From the NCBI RefSeq assembly GCF_004799495.1, contig NZ_SSMY01000012.1:113344-177343 (forward strand): a DNA stretch of 64,000 bases, given 5' to 3'. The notes beneath the pieces are model-generated. The model was not told where the DNA came from and made no database searches. It saw nothing but the letters and a program-made list of their open reading frames with translations. The position numbers were made by a program, and so were the translations under genes. Every line of letters starts with the position of its first letter. The first letter of the stretch is position 1. This document shows positions 34,329-43,995 of this stretch, in pieces. This stretch comes from Sphingomonas sp. (GTDB lineage Bacteria; Pseudomonadota; Alphaproteobacteria; Sphingomonadales; Sphingomonadaceae).

Positions 34329-34480
34329 GGCGGGCAGGTCTCCTGGCTCCCGGGTCACCGCGTTCGCCTCACCTTCCCAGCCGAAGCCAGTGGTACATCG
34401 AGGCGACCGCTATCCGGTCACAGTTGCGGGGGCAGCGCCGGTCTCATCACCGGACTTCCCTTTTCCCGTCACAGCCCGCC
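34329..34480 (-). promoter_or_regulatory. cobalamin riboswitch
   Basis: Read on the minus strand, the leader contains the classical B12-box core: AAGTCCGGTGATGAGACCGG, then GCTGCCCCCGCAACTGTGACC, and after a variable arm the distal GAGCCAGGAGACCTGCC. The ends GGCGGGC and GCCCGCC form P1. The aptamer lies about 137 bases before btuB, with the rest of this 310-base gap holding the likely expression platform. It should repress the btuBFCD unit when adenosylcobalamin is plentiful. Confidence 0.96.
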
Positions 34481-34502
34481 TCTAGCGCGAAAAGGGCAAA
34501 GG

Positions 34503-35069
34503 TCAAAAGCCGAACGATCGTTGCGGCGAGGGCGCAGGCGGCGTGGGCGTGGCGGCCGTCTCGACGCCCTCGAGCGCGAGCATCCGTGCTTTCGACACCG
34601 ATCCGCCGGGCGCGGAAAAGCCCCCCACCTTGCCGCCTGCCGCGAGCACGCGATGGCACGGCACGATCAGCGGGATCGGGTTCGCCGCCATCGCCTGGCC
34701 CACGTCGCGCGCGAATTCGGGACCGGCGCCGAGCTGTTTCGCGACCGCGCCATAGGTCGTGCTCTCGCCCCAGCCGAGCGTGCGGACGGCGTCGTATACC
34801 TTGGCAAAGAACGGCGACTGCTCGCCCAGATCGATCGGAACGCTCGCGAAATCGACGCGCTCGCCCGCAAAATACTGCTGCGCCGACGCAATGACACTAG
34901 CGACCTCCGCCGGCGGATCGGTCCGCACCGCGTCGGGCAAGCGCCGAAACAGCGACCGTTCGGCCTCCGCGGGCGTGCTCGCGGGCAGGCGGAACGCGGT
35001 GATCCCGCGCCCGCTCCACGCGATCGCCGCAAAGCCGTGCGCGGTCTCGAAGACGTGATAGCGGTGCAT
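34503..35069 (-). CDS. ogt: methylated-DNA-protein cysteine methyltransferase
   Basis: This 188-residue protein repairs O6-alkylguanine by transferring the alkyl group to its own cysteine, C138 in IPLIVPCHRV. The winged-helix region GWGESTTYGAVAKQLG and the following GGFSAPGG loop are normal. There is no AraC/Ada N-terminal domain, so it is the Ogt rather than the Ada type. ATG 35069 is chosen because a longer start crosses the receptor promoter. The next gene on the strand, btuB, has its own riboswitch leader. Confidence 0.93.
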   Translation of the reverse strand: MHRYHVFETAHGFAAIAWSGRGITAFRLPASTPAEAERSLFRRLPDAVRTDPPAEVASVIASAQQYFAGERVDFASVPIDLGEQSPFFAKVYDAVRTLGWGESTTYGAVAKQLGAGPEFARDVGQAMAANPIPLIVPCHRVLAAGGKVGGFSAPGGSVSKARMLALEGVETAATPTPPAPSPQRSFGF

Positions 35070-35212
35070 CGATCCAATGTCGGTGGGCGGCGCGTGATTG
35101 GCAAGCTTTTGCCCTCCACCGAATTGCAAGCTTCGGGCGCGACGAATTTTTCGGCTTTCCTTTGGTGCGGCACCGACTTACTACGATAACACACTAAGGG
35201 TGGGGAGTAGTA

Positions 35213-37381
35213 ATGCGTAAGCGGAGCGTATGGTTGGCGGCGTGTGCGATGGCGACGCCGGTAGGGGCAATGGCGCAAACCACGGCGGCCCCCGCCGCTC
35301 CACCTGCCGCCCCGACCGCTCCGAAGGATTCGCAGCAGCCCAACAACGGCGACATCCTGATCGTCGCCGAAGCCGGCGACCGCCAGTCGATCGACCGCAA
35401 GAGCTATGTCGTGAAGCCCGGCCCCGCCGCCGAGGTCGCGACTGGCATCGAGGTGATGAAGGACTTACCGTCGGTATCGGTCGACGCCGCCGGGCAAATC
35501 TCGCTGCTCGGCAACGGCAACGTCAAGATCCTGATCGACGGGCGTCCGGTGCCCGACGCGCTGTCGATCCTGCGCAGCATGAGCGCGGCGCAAATCGCGC
35601 GGATCGAGGTCATCACCAACCCGTCTGCGCAGTTCCCCGCCGACGGCACCGCCGGGATCATCAACGTCATCACGCGCCGATCGTCGCGCGACGGACTGGC
35701 CGGGTCGATCGCCGGCGGGGTCGACACCCGCGGGGGCGGCGTCGCGCGGATCGCGCCGACCTACACCAAGGGCAAATGGTCGCTGTCGACCTCCCCGACC
35801 TTCTTCCGCCAGCGCGGCCCGACCGAATACCGGATCGAGCGGCAGCAGCTGACGGGCGCGCCCGACGGTATTTCCGATCGCTTCGAGGACGCCACCGGCG
35901 AGCAAAGCCTGAAAGGCTTCGGCGCGCGCACGCAGGCGGTGTTCCGCCCGGACCAGAAACGCAGCTTTTCCGCCGCGTTCAGCGTCAGCGCGGTGCGGGT
36001 CGAAAACGACACCTTCGACACGATCACGCCGCGCACCGGCGAGTTCGCGCCGTTCGCGCAGCGCGGCTTTGCCGGCTACACGACGCATGCCGGCAATCTC
36101 GCGCTCGATTACCGCGCCGAAGGCAACCGCCGTGGCGAATTGCTGACCGCGGCGGTCAGCGGCACGCTATTCAGTTACGATGGCGACAGCGCGTTTCGGG
36201 AGACCGCGCTGTCGGGCGGGCCGACCTCGTTGCTGGCGATCGCGACCGGCGCGAACGACCGGCTGGCGTCGGCGAAGCTCGATTACGTCCGGCCGCTCGG
36301 GAAAACCGAGCAATTGTCGCTCGGCGCGAGCTTCGATTACCGGCGGCGCCATTTGACGAGTGCTGCGGTGGGCGGCGGCCTGCTCGGCCCGTCACGCAAC
36401 ACCGCGAGCGATTTCGCCGGCGATTATCGCGAGCTTGCCGCCTATGCGACGTTCCAGACGGTGATCGGCGGGTTCAAGATGCTCCCGGGCTTACGCGTCC
36501 AGGGCCGCAACTATTCGCTCGACGACCTCAACGGCGACGGCCCGTCTCGCGTCGATTTCTTCCCGTCGATGTTCGTCGAGCGCAAGATCGGCAAGCGCGT
36601 GACGACGACGCTCAGCTATTCGCGGCGGATTTCATGGCCGGACATCGGCGACCTGTCGCCCGTGCTGCGTTATCAGTCGCCGACCAGCGCGGTGCGCGGC
36701 GACCCCGCGTTCCGGCCGGAGACGACCGACGCGTTCGAGGCGCGGGTGAGCTTCGCGGGCAAGATCCACAGCTTCGACCTGACCTTCTACGACCGCATCA
36801 CCCACGACAGTTCGGACCGCCTCATCACGCTCAATCCCGACGGTGTCGTGGTGACGTCGCCGATCAACGCCGGGACGCGGCTCGAGCAGGGAATCGAAGC
36901 GGCGTTCCGCGGACGCATCTTCACCCCGCTGCGCTACACGCTGACGGGCAATCTGACCGCGGTGTCGCGCGACATCGGCACGCTCGGCAACCGCCAGCGC
37001 GACGCGCAATATCGCGGCAAGCTCCAGCTCGACTACACCGACGGCAAGGCGGCCGATCCGGGCTTCGACCAGGTCACCGCGAACCTTCGCTACGAAGGGC
37101 CGGTGCACCAGTTCCAATATTCGCGGTCGGACTTCGTCGATGCCGACGTGAGCTGGACACACCGCTTTACCAAGCGGCTGTCGCTGATCACGTCGGTCGT
37201 GTCGATGTTCGGCGGCGTGTCGTACGACAGCCAGAACCGCACGCCGTTCATCCTCGACAAGCGCTTCGACCGGCAAGGCGGGCGGACGTTCCGCTTCATG
37301 CTGACCTATCAGCTGAGCGCCGCGCCCCAACCGCAGCCCCCGGCCGCGCCGCCGATCCCGACGCTGCCCGGAACACCCTAA
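35213..37381 (+). CDS. TonB-dependent receptor, outer-membrane beta-barrel type
   Basis: This 722-residue protein has a signal peptide (ends VGAMAQ, about residue 22), a Pro/Ala-rich linker, a plug domain (KDLPSVSVDAAGQISLLGNGNVKILIDGRP, IARIEVITNPSAQFPADGTAGIINVITRR) and an eight-hundred-base-type barrel with a C-terminal Pro-rich tail after FRFMLTYQLS. The GNGNVKILIDGRPV plug matches the CirA-like/OMP_b-brl_3 receptor group. Substrate unknown. The barrel's last strand is followed by ~24 Pro/Ala residues, which is unusual for receptors that end on an aromatic. Confidence 0.88.
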   Translation: MRKRSVWLAACAMATPVGAMAQTTAAPAAPPAAPTAPKDSQQPNNGDILIVAEAGDRQSIDRKSYVVKPGPAAEVATGIEVMKDLPSVSVDAAGQISLLGNGNVKILIDGRPVPDALSILRSMSAAQIARIEVITNPSAQFPADGTAGIINVITRRSSRDGLAGSIAGGVDTRGGGVARIAPTYTKGKWSLSTSPTFFRQRGPTEYRIERQQLTGAPDGISDRFEDATGEQSLKGFGARTQAVFRPDQKRSFSAAFSVSAVRVENDTFDTITPRTGEFAPFAQRGFAGYTTHAGNLALDYRAEGNRRGELLTAAVSGTLFSYDGDSAFRETALSGGPTSLLAIATGANDRLASAKLDYVRPLGKTEQLSLGASFDYRRRHLTSAAVGGGLLGPSRNTASDFAGDYRELAAYATFQTVIGGFKMLPGLRVQGRNYSLDDLNGDGPSRVDFFPSMFVERKIGKRVTTTLSYSRRISWPDIGDLSPVLRYQSPTSAVRGDPAFRPETTDAFEARVSFAGKIHSFDLTFYDRITHDSSDRLITLNPDGVVVTSPINAGTRLEQGIEAAFRGRIFTPLRYTLTGNLTAVSRDIGTLGNRQRDAQYRGKLQLDYTDGKAADPGFDQVTANLRYEGPVHQFQYSRSDFVDADVSWTHRFTKRLSLITSVVSMFGGVSYDSQNRTPFILDKRFDRQGGRTFRFMLTYQLSAAPQPQPPAAPPIPTLPGTP

Positions 37382-37395
37382 GGCACTCGATACGA

Positions 37396-37430
37396 AAAAG
37401 CCCGCCAAGTCGCTGACCTGGCGGGCTTTT
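37396..37430. terminator. bidirectional terminator
   Basis: AAAAGCCCGCCA...TGGCGGGCTTTT is a 12-base-pair hairpin with A run on the left and T run on the right. It can stop transcription of the receptor gene (plus strand) and of tRNA-Val (minus strand). Confidence 0.9.
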
Positions 37431-37432
37431 AA

Positions 37433-37507
37433 TGGTGGGCGTAGCAAGGATTGAACTTGCGACCCCTGCGATGTCAACACAGTGCTCTACCACTGAGCTA
37501 TACGCCC
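37433..37507 (-). tRNA. tRNA-Val (GAC)
   Basis: Read on the minus strand, the gene begins GGGCGTA and ends TACGCCC-A-CCA, with a D-arm GCTC...GAGC, anticodon arm CTGTG-TTGACAT-CGCAG (anticodon GAC), short variable loop and T-arm GCAAG-TTCAATC-CTTGC. CCA is encoded. It decodes GTC/GTT valine codons. Confidence 0.96.
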
Positions 37508-37542
37508 ACGAAGGTGGCGCCTCTAGCGAAGGGCGCCGCCGC

Positions 37543-37920
37543 CTACAACCCCCCGCTCGCGCTTTCCGATTCGAACAGGCGGTCGACTTCCAGCACCAGG
37601 TCGCGCAGATGGAACGGTTTGGACAGGACGCGCGCCTGCGGCATCTGCTTGCCCGCGCGCAGGGTGACTGCCGCGAACCCGGTGATGAACATCACGCGCG
37701 TCGCGGGCGCGATCTCCGCCACCTTCTGCGCGAGCTCGATCCCGTCCATTTCGGGCATCACGATATCGGTCAGCAGCAGGTCGAAATGCTCGGTCTCGAT
37801 CAGCGGCAGCGCGGCGGTGCCGCGATCGACCGCGGTGACGGCATAGCCCGACCGCTCCAGCGCGCGCGTCAGATATTCGCGCATCACATTATCGTCTTCG
37901 GCCAGAAGAATCCTGATCAT
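37543..37920 (-). CDS. cpdR: single-domain response regulator CpdR
   Basis: This 125-residue stand-alone receiver has the acidic pair E8-D9-D10, phospho-acceptor D52 (LLLTDIVMPEMDG), T80 and K101 (LSKPF). Its start MIRILLAEDDNVMREYLTRALERSGY matches CpdR, which in Caulobacter brings ClpXP to the pole when unphosphorylated and so controls turnover of cell-cycle proteins. It has no partner kinase nearby and diverges from hutG. clpA at 53 kb is a different protease partner. Confidence 0.9.
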   Translation of the reverse strand: MIRILLAEDDNVMREYLTRALERSGYAVTAVDRGTAALPLIETEHFDLLLTDIVMPEMDGIELAQKVAEIAPATRVMFITGFAAVTLRAGKQMPQARVLSKPFHLRDLVLEVDRLFESESASGGL

Positions 37921-38017
37921 CGCCGTCCCGCTGTATGTTCTGCCGCCATTTTATGCGCCAAGGACTTAACATTTTCCAGCGATTGCGGCGTCCCGTCGTG
38001 GCGCATAAGATCGCGCG

Positions 38018-38866
38018 ATGGGCGCTCCTTCATTCGATCGCTTCGGACCGATCCCGCCGCTCAGTCCGGTGGTCGTGTCGGTGCCGCATGCCGGGCGCGA
38101 TTATCCGCTGCCATTGCGCGCCGCCGCCGCGGTGCCGGTCGCGTCGATGCTCGCGCTGGAGGATCGCCACGCCGATACGCTGGCGCTCGCCGCGCGTGGC
38201 GATGAGACGCTGATCATCCAGCGCCGCGCGCGCGCCTGGATCGACCTCAACCGCGGCGAAGACGAGCGCGACCCGCTGATCGACGACGGCGCGCGGCCGA
38301 TCCCAGCGGGTGCGGCGGCGACCAAGTTGCGCAGCGGGCTCGGCTTGGTGCCGCGCCGCGCCGCACCGGGGGTGACGCTGTGGCGCCGCCGGCTGGGCGA
38401 TGACGAAGTGCGGCTGCGCATCGCCGAGGATCATCGCCCATACCATGTCGCTCTGGATGAGGCGCTGAGCGCAGCGCGCGACCGGTTCGGGTCGGCGTTG
38501 CTGATCGACCTGCATTCGATGCCGCCACTCCCCGGTCCGCTGTCGGCGCGCGTGGTGCTCGGCGACCGCTTCGGGCGGAGCGCGGGGGGGCAATTGGTGC
38601 ATCGGTTGGAGGGCGAGATCGTCGCGGCGGGGCTGATCGCTGCGCTCAACGCGCCGTACCCGGGGGGCCATATCCTCAACCGGCATGGCCGGCCGCAGGA
38701 GAATATCCATGCGATCCAGGTCGAAATCGATCGCCGGCTCTACCTCGATGCCGGGCTCAATATGCCGGGCAAGGGGCTGGCTGGGACTGCCGCCCTCCTC
38801 CGCCGCCTGATCGATGCGGCGACCGACGAACTGCTCGGCCACGACATCGCGATCGCCGCCGAATAA
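38018..38866 (+). CDS. N-formylglutamate amidohydrolase
   Basis: This 282-residue protein belongs to the N-formylglutamate amidohydrolase (HutG-type) family, which frees glutamate and formate at the end of one histidine-degradation route. Metal/active-site segments seen are VVSVPHAGRDYP (residues 19-30), DRHADTL, ARAWIDLNRGEDERDP, and LIDLHSMPPLP. No other hut gene is adjacent, so it may serve another formyl- or acyl-amide. It is divergent from cpdR. Confidence 0.88.
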   Translation: MGAPSFDRFGPIPPLSPVVVSVPHAGRDYPLPLRAAAAVPVASMLALEDRHADTLALAARGDETLIIQRRARAWIDLNRGEDERDPLIDDGARPIPAGAAATKLRSGLGLVPRRAAPGVTLWRRRLGDDEVRLRIAEDHRPYHVALDEALSAARDRFGSALLIDLHSMPPLPGPLSARVVLGDRFGRSAGGQLVHRLEGEIVAAGLIAALNAPYPGGHILNRHGRPQENIHAIQVEIDRRLYLDAGLNMPGKGLAGTAALLRRLIDAATDELLGHDIAIAAE

Positions 38867-38958
38867 CGCCGCGCCGTCAGACGAGCCCGCTACGCGGCCT
38901 CGCTGCCCGCCGTGGCGCGTTGCGAATTGGCGAACGCCAATTCGGGATCCGCCCGCAT
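38867..38958. other. spacer with an AATTGG palindrome
   Basis: It holds CGAATTGGC-GAAC-GCCAATTCG (38923-38944), a perfect 9-base-pair hairpin of the same style as those in the nested repeats, 57 bases after the hutG stop. Nothing coding is seen. Confidence 0.4.
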
Positions 38959-38990
38959 AAAAAAACCGCCCCGGGGTTACCCGAGGCGGC
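38959..38990 (-). terminator. intrinsic terminator
   Basis: The minus strand reads GCCGCCTCGGG-TAA-CCCCGGGGCGG followed by TTTTTTT. It ends the candidate small RNA and any read-through from sapC. Confidence 0.9.
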
Positions 38991-39064
38991 CTAGGTTCAG
39001 GGAGGAGGCGCACCCGAAGGTGCGCCGCACGGCCCCGTGAAAGGGGGAAACACGACACCGCGCA
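38959..39064 (-). ncRNA. candidate small RNA with anti-Shine-Dalgarno tract
   Basis: Read on the minus strand, about 106 bases show an ordered RNA layout: a 5' part with CACGGGGCCGTG; a very stable hairpin GGCGCACC-TTCG-GGTGCGCC (39007-39026) with a C(UUCG)G tetraloop; an unpaired UCCUCCCUGAACCUAG; and a terminator hairpin CCGCCTCGGG-TAA-CCCCGGGGCGG followed by seven T. A good promoter lies just upstream (39071-39099). The UCCUCCC tract can pair with ribosome binding sites, as in some known alphaproteobacterial small RNAs. It has no useful reading frame. It could instead be the sapC 3' untranslated region, since it begins ~70 bases after that stop. Confidence 0.6.
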
Positions 39065-39070
39065 CTCTAT

Positions 39071-39099
39071 TAACTAAGAAGCCGGTGGTTTGGTTTCAA
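39071..39099 (-). promoter_or_regulatory. candidate sigma-70 promoter of the small RNA
   Basis: TTGAAA (39099-39094), a 17-base spacer and TAGTTA (39076-39071) on the minus strand match housekeeping promoter elements well. It lies in an A/T-rich pocket 35 bases past the sapC stop, with transcription expected to start near 39064. Confidence 0.55.
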
Positions 39100-39133
39100 G
39101 GGGCGGGCGGCGACTGCCGCCAGTCCCTCGCCA

Positions 39134-39910
39134 TTAGTTGGTCGGCTCGAGCTGCGGCGCCGGCATCAGCCCCAATTGCACCTGGCGCGCGAAAATCTCG
39201 CGCATCACCGACAGCGAAAACAGGTGCGCGTAGATCAGCGGCAACAGCCCCGACTGAACGATCTTGCGCAGCTGGTCGCCGCGCAACGCGGTCAGCTTTT
39301 CCTCGCTGATCATCTGGAAGCCCGAATAGACGAACGGCTTGTCCGCGCCCTCGGGCTGGATCGACACTTCGCCGTCCATCAACAGGTCGAGTTCCTTGAT
39401 CTCGGCCATGAACGCACCGGTGCGTGCGCCGGCTTCCTCGAACTGCTGGTTGAAATCGAGGATGTTCTTGACGAGCGGAGTCGCCTCGCCGTTCTCGAAC
39501 AGCGGATCGCCGTCCTCAAAATCGCCGATCGTCGGCGAGGTCGGGTCGAAGCACAAGGTCAGTTCCTCGGCTTCCGGGCTCAGCCGGGCGAGCAGATACG
39601 GATAGCGGCGGATGTACGCAGGCACATAGGTATACGGGTCGCGCAGCTGCGCCTTCTCGTCGAGGAACACGTTGATGCCTTCGTTGAGCCCCATCAGCGC
39701 CAGCGGCACCGAATCCTCGCCCTGCGAGAAGATGATCGGCATTTGGCGCTGGACCAGCGGGAATTCGTCGACCGTGATCGGGATCGCATGCTGGTTCTTC
39801 AGGAAATCGGCGCCTTCGGCGGGGCGGACCTTGAATTTGGCATGGGCCTCGCTCGAAAGCGGCTCGAGCGTGTTGTAGAACAGGGGAAGCGACTGCGGCG
39901 CGCTGGCCAT
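39134..39910 (-). CDS. SapC family protein
   Basis: This 258-residue protein matches the SapC family named after a Campylobacter/Caulobacter-type surface-layer locus: FYNTLEPLSSEAHAKFKV at the start, FPLVQRQMPIIFS, YIRRYPYLLARL and the C-terminal LYAHLFSLS-like helix (LPLIYAHLFSLSVM). It has no signal peptide. The role of SapC proteins is not established; many alphaproteobacteria keep one with no surface-layer genes, as here, often beside TonB-receptor or sugar genes. It stands alone. Confidence 0.85.
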   Translation of the reverse strand: MASAPQSLPLFYNTLEPLSSEAHAKFKVRPAEGADFLKNQHAIPITVDEFPLVQRQMPIIFSQGEDSVPLALMGLNEGINVFLDEKAQLRDPYTYVPAYIRRYPYLLARLSPEAEELTLCFDPTSPTIGDFEDGDPLFENGEATPLVKNILDFNQQFEEAGARTGAFMAEIKELDLLMDGEVSIQPEGADKPFVYSGFQMISEEKLTALRGDQLRKIVQSGLLPLIYAHLFSLSVMREIFARQVQLGLMPAPQLEPTN

Positions 39911-39968
39911 TACCTTGACTCCATCGAATCTCGTGAGCGCGGCGGACCGCCGCTAATCGCCGAGCGCC

Positions 39969-41414
39969 CTAGGGAATAGGATCGACCGGCGCAAGCTTCA
40001 CCAGCTTGCCGGGGTTCATCAGTTCGTGCGGATCGAAGGCACGTTTGATCGCACGCAACGCCGCCATGCGCGCGGGCGGCGACAAGCGTTCGAGCTCGTG
40101 AAGCTTCATCTGGCCGATGCCATGCTCGGCGGAGATCGAGCCGCCCGCCGCGACGACCAGGTCGTAGACCATGTGGCTGGCTGCCTCGCCGATCTCGGCA
40201 CGCCAGCGGTCGGGGTCGGCACCCGCCGGCGCGTTGACGTGGAAGTGGACATTACCGTCGCCGAGGTGGCCGAACGCGCTGCAATGGACGCCGGGGAACG
40301 CCGCCTCGACCCGCGCCGACGCGCTTTCCATGAACCCGGGCATCGCGTCGACCGGGACCGAGATGTCGTGCGCCATCGTCGGTCCCTCGGCGCGCTCGGC
40401 TTCCGAGATCGAATCGCGCAGCCGCCAGAAGGCAGCGCCCTGCGCTTCGTTCGCCGCGACAACCGCGTCCTGCACGAGGCCGTCGGCGAGCGCCGCCGCC
40501 ATCAGCTCTTCGAGCGCGGGCCTCGCGGCGTCGGGCGAACTGGCGACGTAATCGACCAGCACCAGCCAGAGATGCGATCCCGCGAGCGGTGGGCGCGTGC
40601 CCGGAATATGCTTGAGCACCAGGTCGAGCGCGAGCTTCGGCATCAATTCGAAGCTCTCGATCGCGGTGCCCGACTGGCGCTCCATCGCGCGCAGCAGTTT
40701 CAGCGCCGCGGCAGGCGATTCGACCCCGAGCCAACCCGTCGCTCGGTCGGCCACCGCGGGTACGAGCCGCAAGGCCGCTGCGGTGATCACGCCGAGCGTC
40801 CCCTCGGCCCCGACCAGCAGATGGTCGAGATCGTAGCCGCGATTGTCCTTCTTGAGCGCGGCGAGCCCATCGTGCCGCGACCCGTCGGGCAGCACCGCCT
40901 CGACCCCCGCGACCAGCGACCGCATCGTCCCGAAGCGCAGCACTTGCGTGCCCCCGGCGTTGGTCGACGCGAGCCCGCCGATCGTGGCGCTGCCCCACGC
41001 GCCGAGCGTCAGCGGAAAGCGCATGCCCTCGGCTTCCGCCGCGGCGTGCAAATTGCCGAGGATCACTCCGGCCTCGGCCACCGCAAGCCCGGCTGCCGGG
41101 TCGATCGAGCGTACCCGGTTCATCCGCCTGAGCGACAGGATCAGCGCCGACCCGTCCGCTGGCGGCGTCGCGCCACCGACCATCGAGGTGTTCCCGCCCT
41201 GCGGCACCAGCGGCACACCAAGCTCGTGCGCGCGCCCGACAGCGAATTGCACGCCCTCCGTGGTGTTGGGCGCGATGATCGCGGACGCTTGTCCATGGAA
41301 CCGTCCGCGCCAGTCACTCAGCCACGGCGCGATATCGCCCGGGTCGGTCGTCACAGCCTTGTCGCCGAGCCTGGCGCGCACCGCGTCGATCAGATTCTGC
41401 TGGGCCGGTGTCAT
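39969..41414 (-). CDS. FAD-linked 2-hydroxy acid dehydrogenase
   Basis: This 481-residue protein has an N-terminal FAD-binding type 4 domain (GVPLVPQGGNTSMVGGATPP; GAWGSATIGGLASTNAGG) and the C-terminal FAD-oxidase domain with HLGDGNVHFHVNAP and SISAEHGIGQMKLHEL. This is the D-lactate / D-2-hydroxyglutarate / GlcD-type group, which passes electrons to a flavoprotein, quinone or cytochrome. The metal-binding histidines of the H-x-G-D-G-N motif are present. The exact substrate is not readable. Start ATG 41414 is chosen; a GTG six codons earlier is possible. Confidence 0.9.
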   Translation of the reverse strand: MTPAQQNLIDAVRARLGDKAVTTDPGDIAPWLSDWRGRFHGQASAIIAPNTTEGVQFAVGRAHELGVPLVPQGGNTSMVGGATPPADGSALILSLRRMNRVRSIDPAAGLAVAEAGVILGNLHAAAEAEGMRFPLTLGAWGSATIGGLASTNAGGTQVLRFGTMRSLVAGVEAVLPDGSRHDGLAALKKDNRGYDLDHLLVGAEGTLGVITAAALRLVPAVADRATGWLGVESPAAALKLLRAMERQSGTAIESFELMPKLALDLVLKHIPGTRPPLAGSHLWLVLVDYVASSPDAARPALEELMAAALADGLVQDAVVAANEAQGAAFWRLRDSISEAERAEGPTMAHDISVPVDAMPGFMESASARVEAAFPGVHCSAFGHLGDGNVHFHVNAPAGADPDRWRAEIGEAASHMVYDLVVAAGGSISAEHGIGQMKLHELERLSPPARMAALRAIKRAFDPHELMNPGKLVKLAPVDPIP

Positions 41415-41494
41415 ACCCGCAGCCGCTACCACGCTGCCCGCGCGACCGCCAATTCATTGACCATTCAACATTCGGCCTTACCAAGGCGCGCTTC

Positions 41495-41974
41495 ATGCCG
41501 CATCCGTCCGCCGCCCTCTTGCTGTTGCTCGCGCCCGCCATTGCCGCGAGTACGCCGGTACCGGCTGCGCCGGTCGATGGCGACGGCGTGGGCCAGGTGT
41601 CGATCACCGGCCGGATCGTCGTTCGAGTCGAATCGGCGCCGGCGCCAGAGGCCACGCTGCGCGCAATGCCGGTGCCGGTGCGCTGGATCGAAAAGGGTGG
41701 CCCCAAATGCATCGCCGTCAGCCAGCTCTCGGGCGCGATCGTCAACGATACCGACAGCGTCGACCTTGTGCTGAAGGGCGGCACGCGGCTGCGCGCGCTG
41801 CTCGACGACGATTGCGCGGCGCTCGGCTATTATGGCGGCTTCTACCTCAAGACCGCCGCCGACGGCCAGGTGTGCGCCAAGCGCGATACGATCCGCACGC
41901 GGACGGGCGAATCGTGCTCGATCGGCAAGTTCAAGCGGCTCGTCCCCCGGCCCGACAAACACCGCAAACCTTGA
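41495..41974 (+). CDS. secreted protein of unknown function
   Basis: This 159-residue protein has a signal peptide ([19 protein letters not shown], cleavage about residue 19). The mature part has four cysteines ([26 protein letters not shown]) and basic C-terminal residues; the pattern [20 protein letters not shown] and [16 protein letters not shown] is seen in small alphaproteobacterial periplasmic proteins of unknown role. It is transcribed toward rhlE and ends 77 bases before it. Confidence 0.7.
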   Translation: MPHPSAALLLLLAPAIAASTPVPAAPVDGDGVGQVSITGRIVVRVESAPAPEATLRAMPVPVRWIEKGGPKCIAVSQLSGAIVNDTDSVDLVLKGGTRLRALLDDDCAALGYYGGFYLKTAADGQVCAKRDTIRTRTGESCSIGKFKRLVPRPDKHRKP

Positions 41975-42051
41975 CTTTGCGGCTCTGATCGGCAAGCGCG
42001 CGAGGGACGCGCGCGACGCCTTGTCGCGCCATTTTTTCGGAAACGTTCTGA

Positions 42052-43443
<1,392 letters not shown>

Positions 43444-43451
43444 ATCCGCGC

Positions 43452-43640
43452 GTGTCGCTGCCCGATTTCATCAGCATCGTGCCGGTGCAGGCGATCGTCA
43501 GCCCGTGCGTCAACGTCTGCACTATCGGCAAGGACCGGCTGTGCGAAGGCTGCCGCCGCTCCGCCAAGGAAATCGCGCGCTGGACGAGCATGACGCCCGC
43601 CGAACGCGATGCGGTGATGGCGGAATTGCCGGGACGCTAG
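43452..43640 (+). CDS. DUF1289 protein, cysteine-rich
   Basis: This 62-residue protein is dominated by the DUF1289 core SPCVNVCTIGKDRLCEGCRRS followed by EIARWTSMTPAERDAVM. The four cysteines (C-x3-C and C-x2-C) fit metal or Fe-S binding, but no role is established. It starts with GTG eight bases after rhlE, in the same operon; no ATG is available in frame after the helicase stop. Confidence 0.8.
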   Translation: MSLPDFISIVPVQAIVSPCVNVCTIGKDRLCEGCRRSAKEIARWTSMTPAERDAVMAELPGR

Positions 43641-43643
43641 CCG

Positions 43644-43931
43644 CTATTTCGCGGCGGGCGCCTTGATGAAATCCGACGGCAGCGGTTGCCGGTTGCGCAG
43701 TGTGTCGCTGCACGCACGCTGCGTGGTCGAGGAAGAGGCGCGGCCATAGAGGCAATCGTGCCGCTCGGCGCGCCACGCGTCGTCGGCGCGGTCGTACGCG
43801 CCTCTATAGCCCGGACGCTCCTTGGGAATGGGCTGGACCCGCGGCGCCGGCATCGTGCGGATGCCATAGCCTTGTGCCAATGCAGGCGGTACGAATGACA
43901 TCATCGCGACGCAAATCATGGCTCGTTTCAT
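43644..43931 (-). CDS. small secreted protein
   Basis: This 95-residue protein has a signal peptide (MKRAMICVAMMSFVPPALAQ, cleavage at residue 20) and a hydrophilic mature part with two cysteines and many Arg/Pro residues (RVQPIPKERPGYRGAYDRADDAWRAERHDCL). Its stop lies three bases from the convergent DUF1289 stop. Function unknown. Confidence 0.6.
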   Translation of the reverse strand: MKRAMICVAMMSFVPPALAQGYGIRTMPAPRVQPIPKERPGYRGAYDRADDAWRAERHDCLYGRASSSTTQRACSDTLRNRQPLPSDFIKAPAAK

Positions 43932-43995
43932 CGCGACTCTCCCTGCCTGTCCTGGCGGCACTGAGCGCCGCCGCGGCTGAACGACCGATGAAGAC

